Positions 7,687 to 16,675 of a stretch of DNA of 30,200 nucleotides are shown one piece after another. Numbering within the stretch: position 1 is the first letter of the stretch; each line of letters opens with the position of its first letter. The stretch spans positions 1 to 30,200 of the forward strand of contig CAZKFL010000024.1 of the NCBI GenBank assembly GCA_964552055.1. The letters are read 5' to 3'. The notes under the pieces are model-generated. The model was not told the DNA's origin. It saw only the letters and a program-made list of their open reading frames with translations, and did not search any database. This DNA comes from VGMD01 sp964552055 (GTDB taxonomy: Bacteria; Chlamydiota; Chlamydiia; Chlamydiales; 2-12-FULL-49-11). Position numbers and translations under genes: made by a program.

Positions 7687-9309
7687 TTAAGCAACTTTTA
7701 AACGGCGTTGTTCAAGAACAAGTTTATCTCGTCTAATCTGCAGAAGAACTAGAAATGCCATGTTTTCCTGGCAATCTGGCTTAACAGTACTTATTAATGC
7801 ATCAAGTGCTACAATTTGATCTCTATAGGAATTATCCTGTACTACTCGGGCCAAAGGTTTTTCCAGAATTGATTGAATTTCTATGAAATCTGCCTCGTTT
7901 AGGAGATTTCGAGAACCTCTTGCAAGCCCGAGTGCATTTTTACCATCAACATATACCTCCAGCTTGCAATCTGGCCTAGCGACTAGTACACGGAGAATCT
8001 TTGGATAAAGATTCTGAGCGGCAATATGCAAAGGCGCATAACCTCCATTGTCAAGTATATTGATATCAGCACCTTTTTCGATCAATAATTCCATGCACAA
8101 AGAGTCTCCCTGCGTCACAAGTTTTCCACCTGAAGCTGCAAAGTGAGCAGATGTGCACAGATAATCATCCGGTTGGTTTAATGCATCCACAAGATTGACT
8201 TTTGTTGCTTGCTCAAAATTTTCAAAAAGCCACTCTAGAACCTTTGACTGTCTTGCTGCGCAAGCAGACATAAAAACATTGCGACCATCCTCATCAACCC
8301 TATCAAGATATGATGCAAATCTAGTTAAAGTGCCAATATCCCCACGTCTAGCTGCTGAGGCTAAATAATCTCCTATAGGAACATCGACACCTATAGCAGA
8401 ATCTTTCTTCTTTCTTAAAGTTATATAAAGTTTGGGACCTTCTATTTTAGACCCAAACACAAGAGTTGGAACACTTGGGTCTATAACACTTCTAAGTTCA
8501 TCTAGATTAATAGGCACATCAACAGCTGGTGGCAGACCTTTAAGCGCATTATTAAACGAATTTTTTATTAAAGAAGACGTAGTTTCAAGACGTACTAGAT
8601 CATATGCAGTTTGACCCTCTTTATTTCCAATTGAAAATAAATAAGATCTAAGAGTTGGAGGAAGGCTACAAAGTAATGCTACAATATCTACAGCGTCTGA
8701 TAGAAGCGCTAAATGAAGAGCTGTATTACCATCTGTATTTTTTAACTTTATGTCAGCACCCGCAAGTAGCAAAAGCTGCACGCACAAAACTCTTTGCGAT
8801 TTATCAGAGCCTGCTGCTCCAGCCTTGCATGCCATCATAAGTGCAGTTTCATTAAGTTTGCGCTCTGTCTTATCAATTCCTCTTCTGCCGATTCCATGTT
8901 GGATGCACCACTTAAGGCTTTCAGCCAAGCCTTTTTGAGCTGCAATCTGTAAGCCGTTAAATCCTTTCTTTGATGTTATATGAGGGCTTCCAATAAAAGA
9001 ATCAAGTTTATCAATACGATTTGACCTAATAGCAACAAAAAATTTTTTTAAAGATTCATGGGGTGATTCAAATTGCACTTCACCTACTTCTCTTTTAAAA
9101 GTTCCTGCTGCTGCTCCTGCGCACACACCCGCTCCTCCCGCTCCTCCCGCTCCTCCTGCTCCTCCTGCTCCTCCTGCTCCTCCTGCGCACGCTCCTGCTC
9201 CTCCTACGCACGCTCCTGCTCCGCCTGAAAACTCAAGATCTAAAGAAAGGACAGCTTGCATCGTGCACAAAGTAAGCGCCTGCATTCTAGATGAACCTAC
9301 TGATTCCAT
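7687..9309 (-). CDS. Ankyrin-repeat protein with Gly/Ala/Cys tract
   Basis: About 540 residues from the ATG at 9309, which has AGGAG six bases upstream (a TTG at 9315 is in frame but less likely). Residues about 28-69 are a low-complexity run of Gly, Ala and a few Cys, encoded by tandem 9-bp units. Ankyrin repeats follow in two groups: about 115-235 (GLQIAAQKGL, NETALMMACKAG, DGNTALHLALL, EGQTAYDL) and about 310-465 (AARRGDIGTL, DGRNVFMSACAA, TSAHFAASGG, GYAPLHIAAQ). Ankyrin arrays bind proteins; in intracellular bacteria they often act on host targets. That role is inferred, as no secretion signal can be read. It is the first gene of a possible minus-strand run with the two genes downstream. 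Confidence 0.85.
   Translation of the reverse strand: MESVGSSRMQALTLCTMQAVLSLDLEFSGGAGACVGGAGACAGGAGGAGGAGGAGGAGGAGVCAGAAAGTFKREVGEVQFESPHESLKKFFVAIRSNRIDKLDSFIGSPHITSKKGFNGLQIAAQKGLAESLKWCIQHGIGRRGIDKTERKLNETALMMACKAGAAGSDKSQRVLCVQLLLLAGADIKLKNTDGNTALHLALLSDAVDIVALLCSLPPTLRSYLFSIGNKEGQTAYDLVRLETTSSLIKNSFNNALKGLPPAVDVPINLDELRSVIDPSVPTLVFGSKIEGPKLYITLRKKKDSAIGVDVPIGDYLASAARRGDIGTLTRFASYLDRVDEDGRNVFMSACAARQSKVLEWLFENFEQATKVNLVDALNQPDDYLCTSAHFAASGGKLVTQGDSLCMELLIEKGADINILDNGGYAPLHIAAQNLYPKILRVLVARPDCKLEVYVDGKNALGLARGSRNLLNEADFIEIQSILEKPLARVVQDNSYRDQIVALDALISTVKPDCQENMAFLVLLQIRRDKLVLEQRRLKVA
9131..9184. repeat. Tandem 9-bp repeat (GCTCCTCCY) inside the ankyrin gene
   Basis: Six consecutive copies of GCTCCTCCC/T, flanked on both sides by degenerate units interrupted by GCGCAC (whole GC-rich region about 9104-9227). 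On the minus strand each unit encodes Gly-Gly-Ala. Units of nine bases allow length change without a frameshift. Confidence 0.9.
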
Positions 9310-9443
9310 AAACAACTCCTGTCATAATTTTAATTTTGTAAGTATCTTACTAATAACTTGATAAATTTACAATAGATTTTTCCTTATTGCATATACATGG
9401 AGAAAGATTCAAAAAATAACTAATCCTTTTAGATTTTGGCTGC

Positions 9444-11387
9444 TTAGGATCTTGGCTCAATCCAGCGGCCGTGTTTTTTTATAAGCTCAACGAGACGGTC
9501 ATCAGCATCAGCAAAGTTAATGTCTTTTTCAACACAAACTTTACCCACATAAAGATCGATCATACCGGGTTTAGACCCAACATAGCCAAAGTCTGCATCT
9601 GCCATTTCACCGGGGCCATTTACAATACAACCCATGATAGCAATTTTTACTCCTGGAAGATGAGAGGTTCGCAAGCGAATTTTTTTAGAAACTTCTTGAA
9701 GATCAAACAACGTACGTCCGCAACTAGGACAAGAAATAAAATCTGTTTTTGAGGTTCTCATTCTGGCTGCCTGCAAAATATTGAAACTTAAGTTGCGAAG
9801 GAATTCAATATCATAAGGCCCCTCAATCAAAATGCCATCCCCAAGTCCATCACAGAAAAGGGCTCCATATTCAGCAGCAGCTTGAATAATTAAATCCTCT
9901 TTTGTACATTCGTACGCAAAGTTTAGAATCACAGGAATTTGAATCTTTCTTTTTTGAAGCCATTCGAAAAACTGCCTAGAATAATGCAGTCTGTTTGTGG
10001 TTGGAGAGAGAAATATAAGGGTTGGTTTAATCTCCTCTATACAATTCCACTGATTGCAGAGTTCATCTTTTATAATTACTGCGACTTGTGATTTTTTCAT
10101 TAAAAAAGTAGCAAAGCGATCGTGATTACATTGTTGAATGTGCGTTAACAAAGCTTTCTCTAGCGGCAGTAAAGGCATCTCATTGGCTTCTGGATCCTTT
10201 GATAAAATACCAACTCCTAGATCTTTTAAGTCTTTTATCGTTTGGATGATTTGCGGCGAACTAAATTTTTCAGAAAGGACAATACAATCTGCAGTGGATG
10301 TTTTAAGTTTAGGGTGACCCATTTGCGTGTCGCACCCCAATTTCTTATAAAAATCAGGGTCTTTAAGATCATTTGATGAAGCGCCTGACATTACAGTACC
10401 ATCACGATGCATAGAAAAGTTTTTTGGCAAAATCACTGAGCGCCGCTCAATTGCTTCAATATTGCGGTAATCTTCTATGAATGGCTCTACTCCTTGCCCC
10501 TCATAACATTTTGCGAAAGCAATTAGGCGCTTACAAGGATCAATTTCATTCCATGCATCTTCTGTTAAGGAAACCCGAATCGTGTCACCTATACCATCAA
10601 GAAGAAGAGAACCTATTCCCATAGCTGATTTGATTCGTCCATCCTCCCCCTCCCCGGCTTCGGTTACACCCAAATGAAGTGGATAGTCCCAACCAAGTGC
10701 CATCATTTCTGCTACCAAAAGCCTGTAAGCTAGAATCATGACTTGAGGGTTAGACGACTTCATAGAAAATATAAAATCGTGATAATCATTTTGACGGCAA
10801 ACTCTAGCAAATTCCAAAGCTGATTCTACCATCCCTCTTGGAGTGTCCCCATAACGATTCATAATGCGATCGGAAAGAGAGCCGTGGTTAGTACCAATCC
10901 TCATGGAGCGCTTGAGCTTTTTGCACTTTTCTACTAAAGGAGTAAATTTTTCTTTAATTTTTTCTACTTCTTTTGCATAGGAATCCTCATCATACTCAAT
11001 TGTTTTAAATGAGGCTCTTTTATCAACAAAATTGCCTGGATTCACCCGAACTTTATCGACAAAATCAACGACGCTCATAGCAGCTGCAGGAAAAAAATGT
11101 ATATCAGCAACAAGAGGAATTGTATATCCCCGCTGAAGCAATCCATTTTTAATACCTTCGCAAGCAAGAGCCTCTTTGATTCCCTGGACAGTAACTCTGG
11201 CAATTTCACACCCAGCATCCGCGAGTCTAATAATCTGCTCGATCGTAGCTTCAATATCCCGGGTGTTTGATGTTGTCATTGATTGGATGCGGATAGGATT
11301 GTTTCCTCCAACCCCAATATTCCCCACCATGACTTCTCTTGTTTTCCAACGTTTGGTTTTATAGACAGAAGCACAGTATTTAATCAT
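9444..11387 (-). CDS. ispG: 4-hydroxy-3-methylbut-2-en-1-yl diphosphate synthase (IspG/GcpE), long form
   Basis: A 647-residue enzyme of the MEP isoprenoid pathway that converts ME-cPP to HMBPP using a [4Fe-4S] cluster. The N-terminal TIM barrel is clear (NPIRIQSMTTSNTRD, VADIHF, RVNPGN, GTNHGSL). The C-terminal iron-sulfur domain has C553-P-S-C556-G-R and M-G-C587-I-V-N-G-P-G-E. Between them, about residues 290-530, lies the large extra domain found in plants and chlamydiae but not in the short IspG of about 370 residues in E. coli. The ATG at 11387 is preceded by AAAGG; the upstream TTG at 11390 is less likely. It is a housekeeping gene lodged within a stretch of effector-like genes, with no obvious functional partner next to it. 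Confidence 0.96.
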   Translation of the reverse strand: MIKYCASVYKTKRWKTREVMVGNIGVGGNNPIRIQSMTTSNTRDIEATIEQIIRLADAGCEIARVTVQGIKEALACEGIKNGLLQRGYTIPLVADIHFFPAAAMSVVDFVDKVRVNPGNFVDKRASFKTIEYDEDSYAKEVEKIKEKFTPLVEKCKKLKRSMRIGTNHGSLSDRIMNRYGDTPRGMVESALEFARVCRQNDYHDFIFSMKSSNPQVMILAYRLLVAEMMALGWDYPLHLGVTEAGEGEDGRIKSAMGIGSLLLDGIGDTIRVSLTEDAWNEIDPCKRLIAFAKCYEGQGVEPFIEDYRNIEAIERRSVILPKNFSMHRDGTVMSGASSNDLKDPDFYKKLGCDTQMGHPKLKTSTADCIVLSEKFSSPQIIQTIKDLKDLGVGILSKDPEANEMPLLPLEKALLTHIQQCNHDRFATFLMKKSQVAVIIKDELCNQWNCIEEIKPTLIFLSPTTNRLHYSRQFFEWLQKRKIQIPVILNFAYECTKEDLIIQAAAEYGALFCDGLGDGILIEGPYDIEFLRNLSFNILQAARMRTSKTDFISCPSCGRTLFDLQEVSKKIRLRTSHLPGVKIAIMGCIVNGPGEMADADFGYVGSKPGMIDLYVGKVCVEKDINFADADDRLVELIKKHGRWIEPRS

Positions 11388-11708
11388 CAAAAACCTTTAT
11401 TATTCACCTAATTTAGACGCTATCTTTGCATAAACTACACACAAATGATTAATTTAAAGCCTTTTAAATTCGCATCGATAACACTAACGCTTATGCAAAT
11501 AAAAAGTGTCTCTACAGCTAAACCTATTAATTCAAAATTAATGAAGTATAAAATACCAATTATAACCTTTGTGCCTGTTTAATATCTATGATTACGAAGA
11601 ATTTCCGTCATAAATTCAGTAATCAAAATTATAAAGTTTTTTACTTACCGATAGAGTGTTAAAAATAATTTAGGGTCTTAATCATACAAGAGATAAGTGG
11701 TTTGTAAT
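11388..11708. other. Intergenic region upstream of ispG with a repeat fragment
   Basis: About 320 AT-rich bases between ispG (reading left) and the 3' end of the second ankyrin gene. It must hold the ispG promoter, but no convincing hexamer pair stands out. It carries a piece of the palindromic repeat family (11573-11604). I see no gene in it. Confidence 0.5.
11573..11604. repeat. Fragment of the palindromic repeat family
   Basis: GCCTGTTTAATATCT at 11573 matches 1273-1287 exactly. The following ATTACGAAGAATTT matches, in inverse, the central part of the same element near 1340-1355. The arrangement suggests a shortened or rearranged copy. Confidence 0.6.
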
Positions 11709-12836
11709 TTACTTTCTTCGATGTCGATTTCTCATGTATAAGCATAGGAGCGCAACACCAGTGATTCCAATAATTGCTTGAGTCTGAAGCAGTCTAGCCT
11801 CTTCTCTCAAAGCAACTTCATTCAATTCATGACTGATTCCCCTTAAGTAGGAATGTAATTCATAATCTACGGGCAACCGCTTTTCACTTGAAATAAGGAC
11901 ATATCCATGGGTAGCATCCGACTTCAATTGATGAGTGGCCCTCAATCGAGGATACTCAACATCAATAACCCCTCTAACAGTATCTTTTCCAACATATTCC
12001 ATATAGGGACTTTTATGAAAGAAACGCACTATACTTTTTTGGTTTCCCCTGACTGCTTCTGAAAATGCTTCTGAAAAAACATTTGCTGATTTGCTATGAA
12101 CTACGTCTGAAATTCTTTTATCCGCTAGCAGTAGTTTTAGAAGATCCTCGTGACCATGAAAAGCAGCAGTTTTAATAGCGTGATCAATATGTCTAATTTC
12201 CGGGCATTTAAGAAGAAGCGGGACAATTTTTTGATGACCGTGCTCTGTCGCAATATTGATAGCATACTCAAGCATGACTTTGCCAGAAGCGTCTTTTTCT
12301 TTATTGCTGAGACGGTGTGGAATTAATTGTTCATCAAATAAGAGGAAATTAATGATATTCTCATTTCCCATAGCAATAGCCATTTTTAAAGCGATTCGCC
12401 ATTCACTCGATGGGTCGCTACCCGGACCTAAAAGCAACAATTTTAGCTTTAGTAAGTCCCCATTAAATACGGCTGTTCTAATATCAGCTGCTCTCTTAAA
12501 AATCTCCTCACGCGTTAATCGCTTTCTACGAGGGCAAATTTCAGTTGCTTTAGCAACAAATTGATTGGCAGTTACATCCATAGAGATATCTGAATACGGC
12601 TCAAATAATCCTGGAAAGCATTCGCTTGAATCATCCCTAAGAGGATTTCTGAAGTATCTGCCTTCCTCTCTAAAAATTTCAGGTTGTCTTTGAGCGGGCG
12701 TAAATGCACCTCCAAAGATGGCTGCTGCAAGAAATGCCGCATTTGATTTGCTCGGCCCCCGATTATAACGCCCACTTTTGTGTCTCATTGGATCAGAAGT
12801 GAGTCCATGACGTCTATTATTATCAACGCGATGCAT
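11709..12836 (-). CDS. Ankyrin-repeat protein with C-terminal membrane anchor
   Basis: About 375 residues. The frame opens with TTG at 12860, but the ATG at 12836 has AAGGGA eight bases upstream and is the likely start. The first 110 residues are Arg/Asn-rich without a known domain. About residues 115-280 hold ankyrin-type repeats (RTAVFNGDLLKLKLLLLG, MAIAMGNENIINFLLF, ATEHGHQKIVPLLLKC, AAFHGHEDLLKLLLAD, AVRGNQKSIVRFF). The last 20 residues are one transmembrane segment (AIIGITGVALLCLYM) followed by RNRHRRK, a tail-anchor layout that would leave the ankyrin domain on the cytosolic side of whatever membrane receives it. It may be an inclusion-membrane or host-directed protein; this is inferred. 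It is divergent from the gene at 13026. Confidence 0.75.
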   Translation of the reverse strand: MHRVDNNRRHGLTSDPMRHKSGRYNRGPSKSNAAFLAAAIFGGAFTPAQRQPEIFREEGRYFRNPLRDDSSECFPGLFEPYSDISMDVTANQFVAKATEICPRRKRLTREEIFKRAADIRTAVFNGDLLKLKLLLLGPGSDPSSEWRIALKMAIAMGNENIINFLLFDEQLIPHRLSNKEKDASGKVMLEYAINIATEHGHQKIVPLLLKCPEIRHIDHAIKTAAFHGHEDLLKLLLADKRISDVVHSKSANVFSEAFSEAVRGNQKSIVRFFHKSPYMEYVGKDTVRGVIDVEYPRLRATHQLKSDATHGYVLISSEKRLPVDYELHSYLRGISHELNEVALREEARLLQTQAIIGITGVALLCLYMRNRHRRK

Positions 12837-12944
12837 ATATTGAATCCCTTTTTTTAACAAAAAATATAAAGAAATTGTGAATATATAGATAGTGATATTT
12901 TTACATACTCAATTGACTAACGGCTGCAACACAGATGAAGTACG

Positions 12945-12970
12945 AGAGACTTTAAGTTATCTCTTTTTTT
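12945..12970 (+). terminator. Orphan terminator-like hairpin
   Basis: AGAGA at 12945-12949 pairs with TCTCT at 12960-12964, followed directly by a run of T on the plus strand. There is no plus-strand gene upstream within the intergenic space, so it would end a short leader or small RNA if real. The stem is only 5 bp. Confidence 0.25.
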
Positions 12971-13025
12971 TAAAATTTTTATAGAATATATTAAATATCG
13001 GTAAAGAAAATACGAGGTTTTACTC

Positions 13026-14090
13026 ATGCTTTTAGTTGCTATTGATCGGTTTGATGGGATCATATATCCACTAGCGATTGCTGCATCAAAAATAATTTAT
13101 TTGAATAATATAATCGTGTCAATTGTAGCAAAAGTCCTAGCATGCATTACTTCAATTTTTCGGACAAAAGCCCCACCTTCGCGTAAACAAATTGAAAGTA
13201 AATTGAGCACCCAGATCAATAAACCTAGAATCGCTAGAATATTAAGGAGCTTTACAATCAGTGTTGTACAATCTCAAATCAACTCTTGCGTTGAAATACT
13301 TCCTCTTATAAAAACGTACCAAACATTTAGAGATCAACTAAATCACCTGCAAAAAGAACAGACCTCATTAGCTTCAAAGTTTTATGGACCCAAAAGAAAA
13401 AAACGAAACAAACAATTAAGCGAAACATATACAACCGCTTTAGAGCGTTTAAAGTTAACATCGCTGGAACTTAAAAGTGATATTGATCTTGAGAAAGCTG
13501 ATGAAGAGGCTATAAGAGTGACTGCAAAAATTGCTAATTTAAAAGAGAGACTACAAAAATTTACTTCGATCCCCTTAAGTAACCAAGAGAGCCCAGAAAG
13601 CCTTATGCTTAATCACATAACTATTCATGGAAATAAATTTTTGTCAGCTCTTTTTGCCGGTTTATTAAATAGTTTTCCTGGTTCTTTACTTGATTGGACC
13701 TGCAGTAGCAAATCTTACGAATTTACAGCAAGAATGAAAGGCGAACTAAAATTTAATGCACCAAAAACAGAAGGTGATGGCACTGTCAGCGGCTCCATTT
13801 TAAGAATTGGGCCTGTATTAAAAGGAAAACTTGTAAAAGCAGAAGGTGCTATCCATATCGAAACCGGATTTAAAGCAGACTGCATTTCATCACTTTTAAA
13901 AAGACCTATAAGCGCTTCCGTTTCAAAACTAAAATACATTGCCGTGAGTCATGAATTAGAGGTGACTGCAGGTGTGACAATTAGGCTTGGCCTAATCAAT
14001 AAAACTTTTGGCGCTGCAAAAGCAAGGCCATTTGATTCAATAGTTGAAATTTGGAGCAATCCTGCAAATGTGATCAAAGATCCCTGCTAA
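13026..14090 (+). CDS. Membrane/coiled-coil protein, unknown
   Basis: 354 residues. The N-terminal 50 contain one or two hydrophobic segments (IIYPLAIAASKIIYL, IIVSIVAKVLACITSIF) followed by a basic patch. Residues about 105-190 are charged and heptad-like (QLNHLQKEQTSLASK ... NLKERLQKF), so a coiled coil is likely. The C-terminal 150 residues look beta-rich and glycine-containing (ARMKGELKFNAPK, GSILRIGPVLKGKLVKAEG). I do not recognise a family. The ATG has GAGG eight bases upstream. Position in the effector-type region suggests a secreted membrane protein, but this is speculation. Confidence 0.6.
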   Translation: MLLVAIDRFDGIIYPLAIAASKIIYLNNIIVSIVAKVLACITSIFRTKAPPSRKQIESKLSTQINKPRIARILRSFTISVVQSQINSCVEILPLIKTYQTFRDQLNHLQKEQTSLASKFYGPKRKKRNKQLSETYTTALERLKLTSLELKSDIDLEKADEEAIRVTAKIANLKERLQKFTSIPLSNQESPESLMLNHITIHGNKFLSALFAGLLNSFPGSLLDWTCSSKSYEFTARMKGELKFNAPKTEGDGTVSGSILRIGPVLKGKLVKAEGAIHIETGFKADCISSLLKRPISASVSKLKYIAVSHELEVTAGVTIRLGLINKTFGAAKARPFDSIVEIWSNPANVIKDPC

Positions 14091-14169
14091 CAACCCACTT
14101 GACTCAGCAAATACCGAGATTAAGATAGAATGATTTGCGCAAAATAAAGAATTTAGGTATACAAGATAG

Positions 14170-14664
14170 ATGCTTCAACAAATACTAGATCAAGCAGGAG
14201 AAGATGGTCACAAGCCAAAACCTTGCAAGATTCCAAGGCAGTGGTTTCCTGGCTTTTTTAGATGGCCACTAAGGGCTTTCTTGCTTCCCTTTGTTTTACT
14301 TGATGTGTTTACTCAATTTATTGCAAAAAAAATCATCAGACCACCTTATAAAAGGGTTGGTCACTGTAAAAAGCGGGGCAACTGTTGCAACTATATTCTG
14401 ATTAAAAAATCTCGCGGGTTTTCATCAAAACTCGATCTTTTTTGGCATACTCAGATTAATGGTTTTTATCGAAGGGATGACAAACTTCATGAAATTGATG
14501 GGATGAAAATCTACGTCATGGGTTGTAGGTATCTAAAAAAAGACGGTACATGTGGCTCTTATCTCCTTCGCCCTATGATTTGTAGATCATGGCCGCGTAT
14601 TGAGTATTTTGGGAAACCTCAAATTTTAAAAGGTTGCGGCTTTAAGGCTGAGCTGAAAAAATAA
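14170..14664 (+). CDS. YkgJ-family cysteine-cluster protein
   Basis: 164 residues with the cysteine pattern of the YkgJ (CxxCxxCC) family, proposed to bind zinc or an Fe-S cluster: C-K-K-R-G-N-C-C in the middle, then G-C-R-Y-L, G-T-C-G, and R-P-M-I-C-R-S-W-P near the end, plus a last C in KGCGF. An N-terminal hydrophobic stretch (FRWPLRAFLLPFVLLDVF) may bind the membrane. Biochemical role is unknown for the family. Its stop is two bases from the next start, so it is probably co-translated with the phosphodiester glycosidase gene. Confidence 0.85.
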   Translation: MLQQILDQAGEDGHKPKPCKIPRQWFPGFFRWPLRAFLLPFVLLDVFTQFIAKKIIRPPYKRVGHCKKRGNCCNYILIKKSRGFSSKLDLFWHTQINGFYRRDDKLHEIDGMKIYVMGCRYLKKDGTCGSYLLRPMICRSWPRIEYFGKPQILKGCGFKAELKK

Positions 14665-14666
14665 TA

Positions 14667-15500
14667 ATGAAGAACCGTTACTTGAATCTACTTTTGAGTT
14701 GTTTATCCTTGTTTTGCATTTCTTTGAATGCATCAGGGATTTCCTATCAATACACAAGTGATAAGAATTCAACTTCTATTCACATTCTTGTGGTAAATCC
14801 TCTAGAACATCTTATCATTCCGGTTAGAGCCTCAGGTGAGGATATTCAAAGAGAAACAGTTGAGACACTTGCTAAAAGATATGGGGCAATTGCTGCAATT
14901 AATGGGGGGTTTTGGAAAATTAATGGAAGTCCAGCAGGTGCATTAAAAATTAACAATGAATGGATGGGAACACCTGTTAAGCCAAGAGGCGCAATAGGTT
15001 GGTCAAGTGCAAATCAAAATATATTGATTGATAGAGTATTAACCAATTATCAAATGAATACATGTCCACCTGATTGCAGAATCGAGGTAATTCCCGCATT
15101 TAGTCCACCTTATACCAATGCTGAAGATTGGAACGGTCTTGAACATATTGTTGGAGGCACTCCTGTCTTGTTACAAAACAGACATCCGATTAAAGATTTT
15201 ACTCAAGAACAAACAGTAGCTTCTTTTCTGATTAACAGACACGCAAGAACAGCTGTCGGATTTAGAGATAACGGTGATTGGGTATTCGTAGTTGTTGATT
15301 CAAAAATTTCAGGCGGAATGGATATAAATGAGTTATCAGAACTCATGCTTAGTTTAGGGTGCATTGAAGCATTAAATCTCGATGGGGGCGGCTCTTCAAC
15401 TATGGTAATTGAGGGAGAGGTAGTCAATCAACCATGCGGCACAACTAAGCAGGATGGAAAATTCATCGAAGCTGTATCAGACGCTATTATAATTTTTTGA
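14667..15500 (+). CDS. Exported phosphodiester glycosidase (NAGPA-like)
   Basis: 277 residues. A signal peptide (hydrophobic residues about 7-20, cleavage near NASG) precedes a domain of the phosphodiester glycosidase family, related to the mammalian 'uncovering enzyme' and to bacterial exopolysaccharide proteins. Family motifs are all visible: A-I-N-G-G-F-W at 77-83, G-G-T-P-V-L at 163-168, R-T-A-V-G-F at 194-199 and N-L-D-G-G-G-S-S at 237-244. It should remove a sugar from a sugar-phosphodiester in the periplasm or outside. It starts two bases after the YkgJ-type gene. The nearby operon of glycan-related exported proteins suggests a shared envelope or host-glycan substrate (inference). Confidence 0.88.
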   Translation: MKNRYLNLLLSCLSLFCISLNASGISYQYTSDKNSTSIHILVVNPLEHLIIPVRASGEDIQRETVETLAKRYGAIAAINGGFWKINGSPAGALKINNEWMGTPVKPRGAIGWSSANQNILIDRVLTNYQMNTCPPDCRIEVIPAFSPPYTNAEDWNGLEHIVGGTPVLLQNRHPIKDFTQEQTVASFLINRHARTAVGFRDNGDWVFVVVDSKISGGMDINELSELMLSLGCIEALNLDGGGSSTMVIEGEVVNQPCGTTKQDGKFIEAVSDAIIIF

Positions 15501-15589
15501 ATATATAATTAAATAACAAATAAGTGAATTAAATAAGCTATTTATTTATAATAGACATCAACATGTTGCTAATAACAATAGGATCTATT

Positions 15590-16660
15590 ATGAAAAAAAA
15601 TATTAAAATTATCTCTATAATAAGCGCACTATTAGTTTCTTTGATTTTAGGGTTAAGTTTCACCTCTCTTCCCATTTTTAAAAATAAAGATGTAGTGGTT
15701 CGCGCAGCTGTTGATATAGGTTCTGGCGCCACAAAACTAAAAGTAGTTAAAATTAATTTGAAGACACAGAAAATTGAAAAAGTCCTTATAGACGAATCTT
15801 TCGCTGTCCAGTATCAAGAAAAACTTGAGAAATCAAAGGACAATACTTTTAGTGAAGAAGTTATGAAGGAAGGACTTGACGCTCTTAAGAAAAGTAAAGA
15901 AATTGCACAAAAATGGGGTGCTGAAAAAGTAGTTGCAGTTGCAACAGCATCGTTTAGAAAAGCTGCAAACGCAAAGGAATTTATTGAAGCAATTGATAAG
16001 GAAACAGGGATTAAAATTATTATTGTTGATCAAAATCTTGAAGGGACTTTAGGATTTGAAGCGACTGCAGCGCAAGTAGATGTATCTCCAGAGGATCTTA
16101 TTGTTTGGGATATTGGTGGCGGAAGCTATCAATTCACAACATTAGATCAATCAGGAAAATTGGTCGTTCATCGAGGTCTTGATGCATCTGTTCCTTTTAA
16201 AAACAGAATAATCAAACACATAAAGCAAGAAAATCCGAATAAAATTCAAACGCCTAATCCCCTCACTCTCCCCCAAATTAAACATGCAGAATCACATGCT
16301 ATCGAAATTTCAAAAAAAGTGAGCAATTTCTTTAAGGAAAAAATAGCGAATCCAAATACAAAAGTTATTGGTATCGGTAATATATTTGCCTACAGAATTT
16401 ACCCTCTTCTTGACAAGCAAGACAAATTCACAAAAACTGAACTATCAGAGAAGGTTTACGCTCTTGACGGACTAAAAGATTCTGATTTAGGTAAAGGCGA
16501 TTACACAAATGTTGCTGTAACAAATCCCATTCTTGTTTTAGGTTTTATGAATCAACTTGGGATTGATAAAATGCATGTAATGAATATTAACAATGCTGAC
16601 GGAGCACTCCTTTACACCCCGTTTTGGGAAGAGGAAGCTCAGCCAATTTTAAATGCATAA
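15590..16660 (+). CDS. Membrane-anchored or exported Ppx/GppA-like phosphatase
   Basis: 356 residues from the ATG at 15590, which has AGGAT nine bases upstream; the in-frame ATG at 15563 has none. The first 30 residues are a signal peptide or anchor (KKNIKIISIISALLVSLIL). Then come the actin-like ATPase motifs of the exopolyphosphatase / pppGpp phosphohydrolase family: A-V-D-I-G-S-G-A-T-K-L at 40-50, A-V-A-T-A-S-F-R-K-A at 116-125 and V-W-D-I-G-G-G-S-Y at 172-180. Family members are normally cytosolic, so the export signal is odd. Closest activity is hydrolysis of polyphosphate or a nucleotide polyphosphate. A TATAAT at 15547-15552 may be its -10 box, though the -35 is weak. Confidence 0.8.
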   Translation: MKKNIKIISIISALLVSLILGLSFTSLPIFKNKDVVVRAAVDIGSGATKLKVVKINLKTQKIEKVLIDESFAVQYQEKLEKSKDNTFSEEVMKEGLDALKKSKEIAQKWGAEKVVAVATASFRKAANAKEFIEAIDKETGIKIIIVDQNLEGTLGFEATAAQVDVSPEDLIVWDIGGGSYQFTTLDQSGKLVVHRGLDASVPFKNRIIKHIKQENPNKIQTPNPLTLPQIKHAESHAIEISKKVSNFFKEKIANPNTKVIGIGNIFAYRIYPLLDKQDKFTKTELSEKVYALDGLKDSDLGKGDYTNVAVTNPILVLGFMNQLGIDKMHVMNINNADGALLYTPFWEEEAQPILNA

Positions 16661-16675
16661 TTAAATACAATTTTT

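Noticed and set aside
9131..9184. CRISPR-like array
   Set aside because: Units are 9 bp with no spacers and are in frame inside a protein gene; simple tandem repeat.
12256..12564. 102-codon plus-strand frame
   Set aside because: Antisense to the tail-anchored ankyrin gene; no domain and no start signal.
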